From positions 1 through 64,000 of the forward strand of contig JAGFNK010000282.1 in NCBI GenBank assembly GCA_025769875.1: a DNA stretch of 64,000 bases, written 5' to 3'. Position 1 is the stretch's first letter, and each line of letters starts with the position of its first letter. The notes under the pieces were generated by a model that ran no database searches, was not told the origin of the DNA, and saw only the letters and a list, made by a program, of their open reading frames with translations. A program made the translations under genes and the position numbers. This DNA is from Russula earlei. Lineage: Eukaryota > Basidiomycota > Agaricomycetes > Russulales > Russulaceae. This document shows, one piece after another, positions 11,353 through 21,955 of this stretch.

Positions 11353-13147
11353 TTGCCATTTTCAGCACACTTGGCGGCGTTTGAATTCCACCCAAATTGG
11401 TGCAGAAAACCCTCTCAAACATGCAGGGCGAATATCTCCCTCAAAACAGCTTCAATTCACATAAAACTTATTGTCCTTGAATCACCTGAATGAGGGCTGG
11501 GCAGCCCCATTGTTTTCATGAGATTTGAGTGAGAATGGTGGAGCTGGACTCAAGCCACCTCCACATGTGTATTAGATGAATTACAACTCAAAATCATGGT
11601 CTATATCTATTATTTTTCCCTCATGTTGTACCCATGGGCTGTCTTGAGGCAGCCCCATAGTGTTTTTGACTCAAGCATTGTGGTATGCAATGTCATTTCC
11701 CTCATATCGTGTGACAGTAGCATGGTCATGTGCCAGGAAGGACCCCCCCCAGGAAGTGCACACCTGAGCCCATGGGGTGGTGAAGTGTGTCCAAGAATGC
11801 AGAATGACTTCATAAGACTGAAGCTCTAAAGAGGAGGAGCACCTAGCGGGAACGCGAGGATGTGTTTGTTCATTTGACTGCACTCAGGTTCACACAGATG
11901 ATAAGGGAACAACAGGGCAACTTTATTCAAGATGGTAGCAGATACAGGTGGGAACTAAGGCTAAGGGACAGGAAAAGCACAAAAGACAGGCATATGAAAG
12001 GAAATCTAGACATGAGAAGGGGACTGAAGCTGGACAATGCGAGGTATTGAGTCGTGGTCTCCAGTGGCTGTGGTAGTGGCATGTGGTGATTTGTGAAGGA
12101 TGGCTGAGGCCAGATGTGGTGATGAGGGGTGTGGTCAAGTCATGATGCGAGGAGGGGGAGACGATGCAAAGGAGAGGCTGGAGGGGGGATAGGGAGAGTG
12201 CTGGTGGGTGGTCGCTTGGGTGCTGATGGCGCTGCTGAACATGATTGTGGGTGGGATGATTGGAGAACTTGGATGGTAGATGCAAGGTAGAGGAGCAAGG
12301 GGGCATAGAAGTAGAAAGGGAGAGGGAAGACGGCAGCAGGCTAGGAAATGGACACATAGGTGGTGTGCAGATCTCTGACTAACAAAATGAGAGTCTAGTA
12401 AAAGAGGGGAGAAAAGCATACGAAAATGTACAGTAGCAACACCGTCCAATGGCAATGAAGACAGCGGTGTGGTATGGGGCTCTTTGGCTGTGTGTTGGGA
12501 CTCATCGGTGCATGGTGAAGGCGGGGGCATTGAGGGCAAGGGCGTGCGGTGGTTGATGGGGGCGAGGGTGGCATGCTGGCAGCAACGATGATGATGATGT
12601 GAGGACAAAGGGGAGATGGCACGAAAGGAATACGCACATATGTACTCTTGTAAGTGATTCGCGGCCAGCCATATAGCTGTGTGGGTGAGTCAACATCGAG
12701 GCCATGCGCCTTTGCAACAATTTTGCATGTCTTGTGGTCCATGCGTGTGTGCTGTAGTGAGTTCCCAGGCTTCTGCATTTACATAGGCATAGGACTCTTC
12801 CTCCCCATCCTCATCAATAGCAGGAAGGGATGTCTTGGAAGCCTGAGCTCGTGGTTGTGATCGCTTCGGTCGAGTGGGAGTGCCTGAGCTGTCATTTTCA
12901 TTTCCACCAGTTTTTTTTTGGGCAGCCTTCCTTTGGCCAGTAGTACATGTTGGTGCAGGCGGGCACATTGCTTTGAGCCCATGAGGGTTTAGGGGGTTGA
13001 AATGGAGGGGTAGAGTAAGGTATGGTGAGCAGCTCTGGGAAGGGAAGAACACCCTGTCATCGTCCTGGAGTAGGAGTGGACAGGTGGACAGTTGATGAAT
13101 AAGCCACACAACTCTTTATGCACTCGCTTTACGCTTTCTTTACATCA
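11353..13147 (+). repeat. Left inverted arm of the Tc1-like element
   Basis: Matches the reverse complement of 15,232-17,653 over its whole length. The outer about 370 bp is shared with the arms of the 2.1-kb element at 21,956-24,085. The inner end coincides with the stop codon of the transposase. Confidence 0.85.
12690..13109 (-). CDS. Accessory ORF carried in the inverted arm
   Basis: A 139-codon frame just downstream of the transposase on the same strand. The centre is basic and Lys/Arg/Pro-rich (GQRKAAQKK, then TRPKRSQPRAQ), like a nuclear localisation or DNA-contact region, followed by an acidic stretch DEDGEEESYAY. The same frame is present in the other arm (15,270-15,690, plus strand) but shifted there by one base in an A run. 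I know no family for it. It may be a second protein of the transposon or a relic of a captured gene. Confidence 0.4.
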   Translation of the reverse strand: MWLIHQLSTCPLLLQDDDRVFFPSQSCSPYLTLPLHFNPLNPHGLKAMCPPAPTCTTGQRKAAQKKTGGNENDSSGTPTRPKRSQPRAQASKTSLPAIDEDGEEESYAYVNAEAWELTTAHTHGPQDMQNCCKGAWPRC

Positions 13148-15202
13148 GGCTTTGGTATCATCACCACCCAAGTGAGCACAAGCCACACCCCCATTCCGAC
13201 AAACATAGGCCTTGATCTTTGAAAATGCGAGTTTGATTGGATTAAAATCAGGAGAGTATGGTGGCAGGTAAAGGAGCCAACATCCCCTTCATCAAATGAG
13301 CAATACATCAGCATGAGAAAACAATATAATACCTTTCTTCGACCATTTGGAGTATTCGTGGACTTCTATGAATGCGCGCATTGTCCATGATCAATACTGG
13401 GTTCTTGCCAGGGAAGGGATTCATTTTCAAAAGTAGACCTTGGATGAAGCCGGTAAATAGTTCAGATGTGAAAGAACCCTCAACCAGCTGGCTATAGATG
13501 ATGCCATTGAGTGAGAGCACTGGGAGAAGCGAATAACTGGATACTTTGTATTCTAGTCTGTTGTAGATATAGATAGCAGGACACACCATTTTCCTCGAAT
13601 GAAAAAGCTCTTCCTTACTGCTGCTTGCCCTGACATCGCCCATGCTTGCCCTCAAAGGTCAGTTCAGCAATCAAAGGAGCTTTCGTCCACAAAAACTGCC
13701 TGCTCTGCAGTATAGGTGATGCCAAAGGTATACCAATACTGAAGGTGCAGATCCTCATTGTGCTCTAGTGCATTTTTGCTCAGCTGGGAAAGTCAGTGCA
13801 CTTGAGTGTGAACTCAAGGTGAAATGACTTACCTTCTTCATTGTGAAGCCACTCCTTCTTGTCAAAACTCACTGTTGAACAATCCAGTTCAAGAGTGAGG
13901 GGTCAGTTCAGAGACGAGTCGATAGATGTCTAGGGTGGCATGGGCTAGGAGTAGAGTCCAGAGCAGTAACAAGTACCAAAGGGGTACAGTTACTGATACA
14001 GTCGAGTAAGCATGCAGAGAGGAGGCCAGGGTAGTCACAAGGGGACGGTCCTTTGAGGAGTATCCCAGGAATGGAGAGTGCCATAAACAAATGGACAGTC
14101 TGAGGACTGTCCACTACCTTATTGAGCGCTTATATACTACAAGAGAACTGCTAATTTGGGAACAAGTTGTAACCTTGTTATCAAGCACAATAAGGGATGA
14201 GTAAGAAGTCGGAGTGCGCTTACTGAGCATGCTCAGTCATGCTCAGTAAGCTGCTGAGTAAGAAGGCTTCTTCTGATGAGTAAGAGCCTTCACTGTTCAT
14301 GTGTTTACTGCCTTAGTACATGTGCAAGCACCTGATTCATTTTCTGTTAGTTTGTTTAGGGCTGGTCATTTGAGGACTTGTAGTCTGGTTCAGAGAATAG
14401 TGTTATCCTATAAGGCCCCTTATATAGTTCTATTAGGGTCCTTAGAGTCGACCCTAATGTTTCTATTAAGGTCCCTAGTATTGCCTTATAGTTCGTTCTA
14501 TAGTTATTAGAGTTAGTCTAATAACGCGTTGCAGGGTCTTTGATACTGTGTTAGTGCCTATTGTAGAGCACCTATAGTCATCCTAAAGGGTCCCTAGGAA
14601 GGTCCTAGTACTGTCTTTTATTGCTAGAAGGGTTGCCCTTAAGTGGGGCTTGCTGTATGTCAATTGTGTTGAGAATTGCTCGTGTGACAATGCACGCACG
14701 ATATTGTGGACACCTCTACTCACCCCTTTTGCTCATGTGAACAGGGTGACACCATAGAGGCTGGGTTTCCTCCTATAAGGAAGGGTCCTTCAAGGGCCCT
14801 CTCTGGAGAATGGTTCATGACACTTCTCAGGGTATGCCATATAGTCATCAATGACACCCCAACGCCAGTCCTTTCTCTTAAAATATCTCTCAGCTCGTCA
14901 AGATAGGCATCCGGAGTATGGACGATGGTGCCTTGAAGAAACTAGCCAATATGTGCCACAGAATGAACTAGAGAATGTGGGGAACTCACTTGTACTTCCT
15001 GCATTGTAAGGATTCTATTTGCTGGTTGGAGTAGACTGTTTGGGTGATTGGCTGTTCCACGAGATCTGAAATCGGCCACAATGCGCTCTATAGTATGAGG
15101 AGGAACTCCAGTGTGATGGGTGATATTGTCAAGGGTCAATCATGAAGACATGTGTAAGATAATCCAGCGTGCATCATCAGACAATGCCCGGCCATGTGGC
15201 AT
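13145..15202 (-). pseudogene. Tc1-like DDE_3 transposase, split by a solo LTR
   Basis: The start ATG is at 15,202. The N-terminal helix-turn-helix reads TLDNITHHTGVPPHTIERIV (15,135-15,070), then GVGVSLMTIWHTLR near 14,850. The solo LTR 13,860-14,822 interrupts the next codon, and removing it with one CTTCT copy gives an unbroken join into SGFTMKK. A short intron-like gap follows. The catalytic domain continues with FVDESSFD (first Asp, about 13,690), VLIMDNARIH (second Asp, about 13,390) and YSPDFNPIKLAFSKIKAY (about 13,230). The third position is Lys where the family has Glu, so the triad is broken even without the LTR. A TGA near 15,142 also sits where an Arg codon is expected. Non-functional. 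Confidence 0.85.
13860..14822 (-). mobile_element. Solo LTR, family LTR1, in the transposase
   Basis: A 963-bp inverse-orientation copy of LTR1 (TGTCATGAACC... read on the minus strand) with a perfect 5-bp target duplication CTTCT at 13,855-13,859 and 14,823-14,827. The insertion is younger than the Tc1-like element it sits in. Confidence 0.95.
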
Positions 15203-15231
15203 ATGTTTAGTTGAGTGTGTGATGAAAAGCG

Positions 15232-17653
15232 TGATGTAAAGAAAGCATAAAGCAAGTGCGTAAAGAGTTGTGTGGCTTATTCATCAACTGTCCACCTGTC
15301 CACTCCTACTCCAGGACGATGACAGGGTGTTCTTCCCTTCCCAGAGCTGCTCACCATACCTTACTCTACCCCTCCATTTCAACCCCCTAAACCCTCATGG
15401 GCTCAAAGCAATGTGCCCGCCTGCACCAACATGTACTACTGGCCAAAGGAAGGCTGCCCAAAAAAAAAACTGGTGGAAATGAAAATGACAGCTCAGGCAC
15501 TCCCACTCGACCAAAGCGATCATAACCACGAGCTCAGGCTTCCAAGACATCCCTTCCTGCTATTGATGAGGATGGGGAGGAAGAGTCCTATGCCTATGTA
15601 AATGCAGAAGCCTGGGAACTCACTACAGCACACACGCATGGACCACAAGACATGCAAAATTGTTGCAAAGGCGCATGGCCCCAATGTTGACTCACCCACA
15701 CAGCTATATGGCTGGCCGCGAATTGCTTACAAGAGTACATATGTGCGTATTCCTTTTGTGCCATCTCCCCTTCATCCTCACATCATCATCATCGTCACCC
15801 CCAGCATGCCACCCTCACCCCCATCAACCACCACACACCCTCACCCTCAATACCCCCGCCTTCACCATGCACCGACGAGTCCCAATGCACAGCCGAAGAG
15901 CCCCATACCATGCCGCTGTCTTTGTTGCCATCAGACAGTGTTGCTACTGTACATTTCGGTATGCTTTTCTCCCCTTTTTTACTAGACTCTCATTTTGTTA
16001 GTCAGAGATCTGCACACCACCTATGCATCCATTTCCCAGCCTGCTGCCGTCTTCCCTCTCCCTTTCTACTTCCATGCCCCCTTGCTCAACTACCTCGCAT
16101 GTGCCATCCAAGTTCTCCAATTGTCCCACCCGCAATCACGTTTGGCAGCACCATCAACGCCCAAGCGACCACCCACCTGTTAAGGCTCCAAAGTGTCTTA
16201 AATAAGATCAATGGTCACATCTATGAACGCGTCCTACCAATGCAGATATGCTTGAGTCAAGCAAGCAATACTCGTGGAGGGGAAGGAGTGTTAGATCCTT
16301 CTGGAGTATAGCAATAAGATGAGAGGGGCTCTGCAGACAGGGTAGGAGTCAACTGTTTGGGATTGGCAAACTAAGTCAAGCTTAGGGCTCAACTGTTACA
16401 ACTGGGGGCCTTATATAGCCCTACAGGGATAAGGTTTGTGCTACTGTAGTAGTGGTCAGTGCTATAGAAGCAAAACATGGCTCATAGAAGCAAGGTTGCT
16501 TCTATGTAAACGATCTTGGTGCTGGAAGCATTAAGTGCTTCCCTAGTAGCAATCTCGGTGTCATAAGTACTTTCCAAATCAAGGAAGTGACGTACGTGGT
16601 GGTACAGGAGCATCTGGGACAGAAGCAATGCTACTCATTGCTTCTTCAATACATTTTCAGAAAGATACGATCAACACGTTCCAAACGCAATATCAACGAA
16701 CATAAACGATCAAGATCTGACACACGCATGATGCAAACAGTGCAGTCCATAGTTCAGGTGTTCCGGCATCTTCCAGACCCCAAACCACTCGGTAACACCA
16801 CCAGCACTCTCCCTATCCCCCCTCCAGCCTCTCCTTTGCATTGTCTCCCCCTCCTCGCGTTGCAACTCGACCACACCCCTTGTCACCACACCTAGCCTCA
16901 GCCATCCTTCACAAATTGCCACACACCACTACCACAGCCGCTGGAGACCACGACTTGATACCTTGCATTGTCCAGCTTCGGTCCCCTTCTCACGTCTAGA
17001 TTTCCTTTCATATGCCTGTCTTTTGTGCTTTTCCTGTCCCTTAGCCTTAGTTCCCAAATGTATCTGCTACCATCTTGAATAAAGTTGCCCTGTTGTTCCC
17101 TTATCATCTGTGTGAACCTGAGTGCAGTTGAATGAACAAATGTGTTCTCACATTCCTGCTAGGTGCTCCTCCTCCTTGGAGATTCAGTCTTATGAAGTCA
17201 TTCTGCATTCTTGGACACACTTCACCACCCCATGGGCTCAGGTGTGCACTTCCTGGGGGGGGTCCTTCCCAGCACATGACTGTGCTACTGTCACACGATA
17301 TGAGGGAAACGACATTGCACACCACAATGCTTGAGTCAAAAACACTATGGGGCTGCCTCAAGACAGCCCATGGGTACAACATGAGGGAAAAATAATAGAT
17401 ATAGACCATGATTTTGAGTTGTAATTCATCTAATACACATGTGGAGGTGGCTTGAGTCCAGCTCCACCAATTCTCACTCAAATCTCATGAAAACAATGGG
17501 GCTGCCTAGCCCTCATTCAGGCAATTCAGGGACAATAAGTTTTATGTGAATTGAAGCTGTTTTGAGGGAGATATTTGCCCTGCACATTTGAGAGGGTTTT
17601 CTGCACCGATTTGGGTGGAATTCAAACTCCGCCAAGTGTGCTGAAAACAGCAA
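15232..17653 (-). repeat. Right inverted arm of the Tc1-like element
   Basis: Inverse of 11,353-13,147, interrupted by the solo LTR at 16,178-16,797. The accessory frame copy lies at 15,270-15,690 on the plus strand and is broken at the A-run near 15,465. Confidence 0.85.
16178..16797 (-). mobile_element. Solo LTR, second family (LTR2)
   Basis: A 620-bp insert in the right arm, TGTTAAGGCTCC...CTCGGTAACA, with a perfect 5-bp target duplication CCACC (16,173-16,177 and 16,798-16,802). The minus strand shows a TATA box (TATATAAGG, near 16,415) followed after about 24 nt by GAGCCCTAAGCTTGAC, which sets the orientation as minus. No other full copy is in the window; the first about 80 bp recur near 44,184. 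Confidence 0.9.
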
Positions 17654-17696
17654 TAACATAGTTGCAGGAGCAACTAGGTCATAAAGAGGGGATGAA

Positions 17697-18661
17697 TGTC
17701 ATGAACCATTTCCTGGAGAGGGCCCTTGAAGGACCCTTCCTTATGAGAGGAAACCCAGCCTCTATGGTGTCACCCTGTTCACATGGACAAAAGGGGTGAG
17801 TAGAGGTGTCCACAATATCATGCGCACATTGTTGCACGAGCGATTCTTGGCACAATCGACATACAGCAAGCCCTACTTAATGGCAACCCTTTTGGCAATA
17901 AAGGACAGTATAATAGCCTCCTCAAGGATCCTTTTAGACGACCCTAAGTGCTCTACAATAGGCACTAACACAATACTAAAGACCCTACAATGTGTTATTA
18001 GACTAACTCTAATAACTATAGAAAGAACTATAAAGCAATACTAAGGACCTTAATAGAAGTATTAGGGTCGACTTTAAGGACCCTAATAGAACTATATAAG
18101 GGGCCTTATAGGCAACTCTATTCCTTGAACCAAACTACAAGTCCTCAAATGACCCGCCCTAAACTAACTAACAGCAAATGAATCAGGTGTTTCACACGTG
18201 TACTAAAGCCGTGAACACATGGACAGTAAAGGCTCTTACTCATCAAGAGAAGCCTTCTTACTCAGCAGCTTACTGAGCATGACTGAGCATGCTCAGTAAG
18301 CATACTTCAACTTCTTACTCATCCATCTATTGTGCTCGATAACAAGGTTATGACTTGTTCCCTACTTAGCAGTTCTCTTGTAGTATATAAGCACTCAATA
18401 AAGTAGCGGACAGTCTTCAGACTGTCCATTTGTTTATGGCACTCTCTATCCCTGGGATACTCCTTTAAGGACCATCCCCTTTGTGACCATTCTGGCTTCT
18501 TCCCTACGTACCTGCTCAACTCTACCAGTAACTATACCTCTTTGGTATTTGCTACTACTTTGGACTCTACTCCTTGCCCACACCATCTTGGATGTCTATC
18601 GACTCGTCTTCAAGCTTACTCCTTGCTCTTGAATTGGATAGTTCAACAGTGAGTCTTGACA
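17697..18661 (+). mobile_element. 3' LTR of gypsy element G1 (family LTR1)
   Basis: A 965-bp LTR1 copy, TGTCATGAACC...GAGTCTTGACA, directly preceded by a purine tract (AAAGAGGGGATGAA) in line with the end of G1 pol. The flanks (ATGAA left, GGAAC right) do not match, as expected for one end of a truncated full element rather than a solo LTR. Confidence 0.85.
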
Positions 18662-20955
18662 GGAACTACCACAACAACCAATCAATGACACCATTCCTGG
18701 TGTTGATGACCCATTCCCTACAATTAAAAGTGAGGACAATGAGCAGCCTATACAGGCACCACAAGAAGAGGAACGCGAGCAACCACCTGTTCCTCCTACA
18801 CCGTCCCCTCCTCCTATTGAAGAACCTGTACCTCTTTGAAGGTCTCAGTGGTTGAGGAAAGTACCTACCTGTCCTGGCAACGTCTATGGTGAATGCAGAA
18901 ACCCCACAGAAGTGGAAAAAGACATTTGGCACACACACACATGGAGAACAATGACAGAAAACCAACCCGGTAGCTCCAGCGAGGATAGTATGTCAGGATC
19001 GGCCACACCAGGCCCTTACCCCCCTGTCATCCTTGATGATAAACCGCCGCAAGCCTCTGAGGATGAGGTAGAAGACATTCTATACCTAGCAAGGGAAGGG
19101 GGAGTCAGATTTCTGAACTATCTGCTTGCCCAAGCAGTTCCACTAAGTTTGGAAGCACCTGATACTGCCAAGATTTGCGAATGGACCTTTAGGCGAATGC
19201 CAAGTGAACTTCAAAAGGAGTGGAAAGATGCTTGTCACAAGGAGTTGGAATCCCTCCACAGACACAAAGTCTTTGAACTAGTTGATCCTCCCAAGGATTG
19301 CAAAATAATTAAAACACGACGGGCAGGAAGGGATAAGTCAAGTCTGCTTATAGTCAACTCAGTGGATAATAAAAGTAAAATATTTCAAGTGCTGAGTAGG
19401 CTCTGTTGCGGCCACAAATTATATTACATAAGTAATGACCTTAGTTGAGCACGAAAAATGGGACAAAAAAGGTAAAATATGGAGAGTCTACTCATTCTGG
19501 CACAACTTTTAGCCAGGCTAGGGTAAATGTTGTGCCGGAATGAGTAGACTCTCCATATTTAACCTTTTTTGTCCCATTTTTTGTGCTCAACTAAGGTCAT
19601 TACTTATGTAATATAATTTGTGGCCGCAACAGAGCCTACTCAGCACTTGAAATATTTTACTTTTATTATCCACTGAGTTGACTATAAGCAGAGTCGACTT
19701 ATCCCTTCCTGGCCATCGTGAAAATAGATGGGTATTCAACCTTAAGTCTGATGGTCATAAAAAAGCCAGACTAGTCACCAAAGGCTTCTCCCAAGTAGAA
19801 GGCATTGACTATGACAAAATAATCTCACCCGTGGTATGGTTTGAGACAGTCCACCTGATGACTGTGCTTGCAGCGCTCAAAAATAGCAGACTAGACATCA
19901 AGACTGCCTTTCTCTATGGTGAGCTCGATGAAGAGCTCTATATGGAGCAGCCTGAGGGCTTCAAAATAAAAGGCCAAGAGCGTAAAGTCATGCACCTAAA
20001 ATGCGCAATATATGGACTTAAGCAAGCAGCATTTTCATGGTGGAAAGCCCTAACAAAGGAGCACTTTATGAAGCTCTGGGAATGTCAAGATCTGGGCGAT
20101 GCCCAAGAATTTCTATGCATGCACATTCAACACAAGTCTGGCCAGATACATCTGGACCAAACTGAATATCTAAAGAAAGTGCTGCAGCATTTTGACTTGC
20201 TTAACGCAAATCCTGCTCCTACTCCGCTACCAGAGGGCTATCACCCCTCTCCCAACACTTCCACTGCTGACCCAGCCTTGCGGTCAAAATTCCAGCAAGT
20301 TATAGGATCACTCCGATACATAATGCTTGGAATGCGTCCAGACATAGCCCTTGTGGTCACTAAGTTGTTGCAACATGCTGCCAATCCCTCAGAGGACCAT
20401 TTAAATCATGCATTCTATATTTGCCAATACCTCTTGGGAACCACCAATTATGCCTTGGTCTATGATGGACCATCTAATGGTGGCTTAATGGCATATGCAG
20501 ACTCTGACTGGGCTTCTGATCCGACTAATTGGAAGTCCACAACAGGATATATGGTGAACCTGGCTGGAGCAATATTTTCATGGAACTCACGAGCACAGAA
20601 AACAGTTGCACTCTCCTCCACAGAAGCCGAGTACATGTTGCTCTCTGACACAAGCAGACAGTTGGTTTGGATTAAATCCTTACTAACAGAACTTGGCATC
20701 AATCTTGCTCCGATCCTACTGTTTGGTGATAACCAAGGCTCAATATTCTTAGCCTCCAACCCTGTGCAATAAAAATGCATCAAACACATTGATTTGCACT
20801 ATCACTTCATTCATGAAGTCATACAAAATAAACAGGTGGAGCTATTCTTTATTGAAGGGGCTAACATCCCAGCTGACATGTTCACCAAGAACCTTGGTTG
20901 CATCAAGTTCCTCAAATTCAGGGAGCAGCTAGGACTAATGTTCTACCCCTGAATG
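18662..20955 (+). pseudogene. Copia pol: reverse transcriptase and RNase H, internally deleted
   Basis: The linker (EREQPPVPPTPSPPPIEEP) leads to WTFRRMPSELQKEWKDACHKEL, then IIK, where the MITE interrupts. After it come NRWVFNLKSDG, ARLVTKGFSQVEGIDYD, LDIKTAFLYGELDEE and YGLKQAAFSWWKALTKE. The frame then jumps to FMKLWECQDLGD: about 50 residues containing the catalytic YVDD are missing. RNase H follows with YADSDWASDP, ALSSTEAEYM and FGDNQGSI; a TAA at 20,770 replaces a sense codon before KCIKHIDLHYHFI and the end of the domain. It cannot encode an active reverse transcriptase. Confidence 0.85.
19315..19720. mobile_element. Palindromic MITE (CACGA-ended), copy 1
   Basis: A 406-bp near-perfect inverted repeat starting CACGACGGGCAGGAAGGGAT, with arms of about 185 bp around a short centre at about 19,500-19,525 (AGCCAGGCTAGGGTAAA). 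It is flanked by AAA on both sides (3-bp duplication). Deleting it with one AAA makes the copia frame continuous (IIK-NRWVF). No coding capacity. The CAC start and 3-bp duplication suggest a CACTA-type (CMC) origin; that is inference. Confidence 0.9.
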
Positions 20956-21001
20956 TGGGAAAATGCTCATGGCATCTACCAATGCACTTAGCAAGGGGGA
21001 G

Positions 21002-21386
21002 TGTTGAACCGGAACCTGAATGGATCAAAGAAGGCAAAGACCTTCATACAAGGTTCAAGATCCACTTAGAGATGTTATGTATTGGACAGAACTTTAGCAT
21101 ATGCACTTATGGCAATAGGGTTACACATACTATGCTATCTATCACAAGATGCAGCCTTATGCTGCGTCTAGAATGTTTCCACATCACACGTCACTGTGTG
21201 CGCAATATAGTGGACACCTGTAGTCACCTCTTTTGGACTTAGGAACAGCCCTGGGTCATAGAGGTATAAATACCATGTATGTAGACGAGTTTACACATCG
21301 CTCTACACCCCAATATCACTTGAGCATTAGCACAACCTCTAAGGTGGGTTGCTTGGCCTGTTAGCTGCACTCTATGCTGTGCAACA
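21002..21386 (+). repeat. Copia 3' LTR
   Basis: A 385-bp sequence TGTTGAACCGG...GTGCAACA with perfect TGTTG/CAACA ends, directly after a purine tract AGCAAGGGGGAG (20,990-21,001). No 5' partner in the window. Confidence 0.8.
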
Positions 21387-21953
21387 GTGTATTCCTGGTA
21401 CAATAGCAAGTTGGACATAAGATTGGTTTTCCTTTTGTATTCTGTTGAGGCATAGGTGGTAGAACTGGACAGTGAGGCGATAGTAACTGATATATGTCCA
21501 GGCTAGGTAAAACAGGCAATACCCTGTCCTTAAAGAATTCACAATGAGATGGTGACATGGTTGGATGATCCTGGTCCAAAGGTTCAATTCACTGGAGCGT
21601 AGGGACTGGTAATCAACCAGTTGTCCTTGGATGTTTTTTGCTTGAGCAAGTTGCCAATACAATAGTTGTTGACATGCTGGTGGCAGGAGTCGACTAAGGG
21701 TTTCACAATATAATGCATGTTCATCGTGGCTTAGGAGTTGTCCAAATGGTAAGACTTCAAGAAATTCTTTGACAACCAGGTGAGGGAAGTCTTCATGGGG
21801 TGGTTCAATTCCTGGTACATTGTGTAGGTTGGTTAAGGTGGTGACAGGGAATGCTGTGGAGGCCCAGGTTTGATAGTGATTTAGACTTAAGATGTGTCTA
21901 GTGATAGCATCTTCTTCTTCATCTTCCTCTAAGGTGTATTCTCGAGGCACTTT
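21387..21953 (-). pseudogene. G2 internal ORF, downstream segment (unknown)
   Basis: An open frame of about 190 codons, truncated by the copia LTR at its C-terminus and by the Tc1-like insertion at its N-terminus. It has an acidic start (LEEDEEEDAITRHIL) and an otherwise helical, Leu/His-rich composition. No motif I know. By position it could be the downstream part of a gag protein, but no zinc knuckle is visible. Confidence 0.4.
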
Positions 21954-21955
21954 TA

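Larger units (their letters stand above)
11353..17653 (-). mobile_element. Tc1/mariner-like element with 1.8-kb inverted arms
   Basis: Terminal sequence TTGCCATTTTCAGCACACTTGG at the left and its inverse at the right, TA on the right side (CA on the left, one mutation from TA). The arms are 11,353-13,147 and 15,232-17,653 (about 1.8 kb each once the 620-bp solo LTR in the right arm is discounted). The centre carries a DDE_3-type transposase on the minus strand. Total 6.3 kb, about 4.7 kb without the two LTR insertions. Family assignment rests on the transposase and on the TA duplication, which is clean in the shorter relative at 21,956-24,085. Confidence 0.85.
8569..18661 (+). mobile_element. 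Ty3/gypsy chromovirus G1, 5'-truncated, with nested insertions
   Basis: In order: end of RNase H, integrase, [solo LTR 10,165-11,128], chromodomain, [Tc1-like element 11,353-17,653], a purine tract AAAGAGGGGATGAA at 17,683-17,696, then the 3' LTR 17,697-18,661. The 5' LTR, gag, protease and most of reverse transcriptase are absent. It was inserted in the copia element that resumes at 18,662, which explains why the 3' LTR has no matching target-site repeat in the window. Unlike elements A, B and G3, it has almost no protein after the chromodomain: the frame reaches the purine tract about 20 codons later. Confidence 0.8.
18662..21386 (+). mobile_element. Ty1/copia element, 3' part
   Basis: Begins where G1 ends, in the variable region between integrase and reverse transcriptase, and runs through reverse transcriptase and RNase H to a 3' LTR at 21,002-21,386. 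It contains the palindromic MITE at 19,315-19,720. Gag, protease and integrase are not in the window. Its right end abuts the G2 sequence. Confidence 0.85.

Noticed and set aside
17656..17696. Target-site duplication for the LTR at 17,697
   Set aside because: ATGAA and GGAAC do not match; the left side is the end of G1 pol and its purine tract, so this is a 3' LTR, not a solo LTR.
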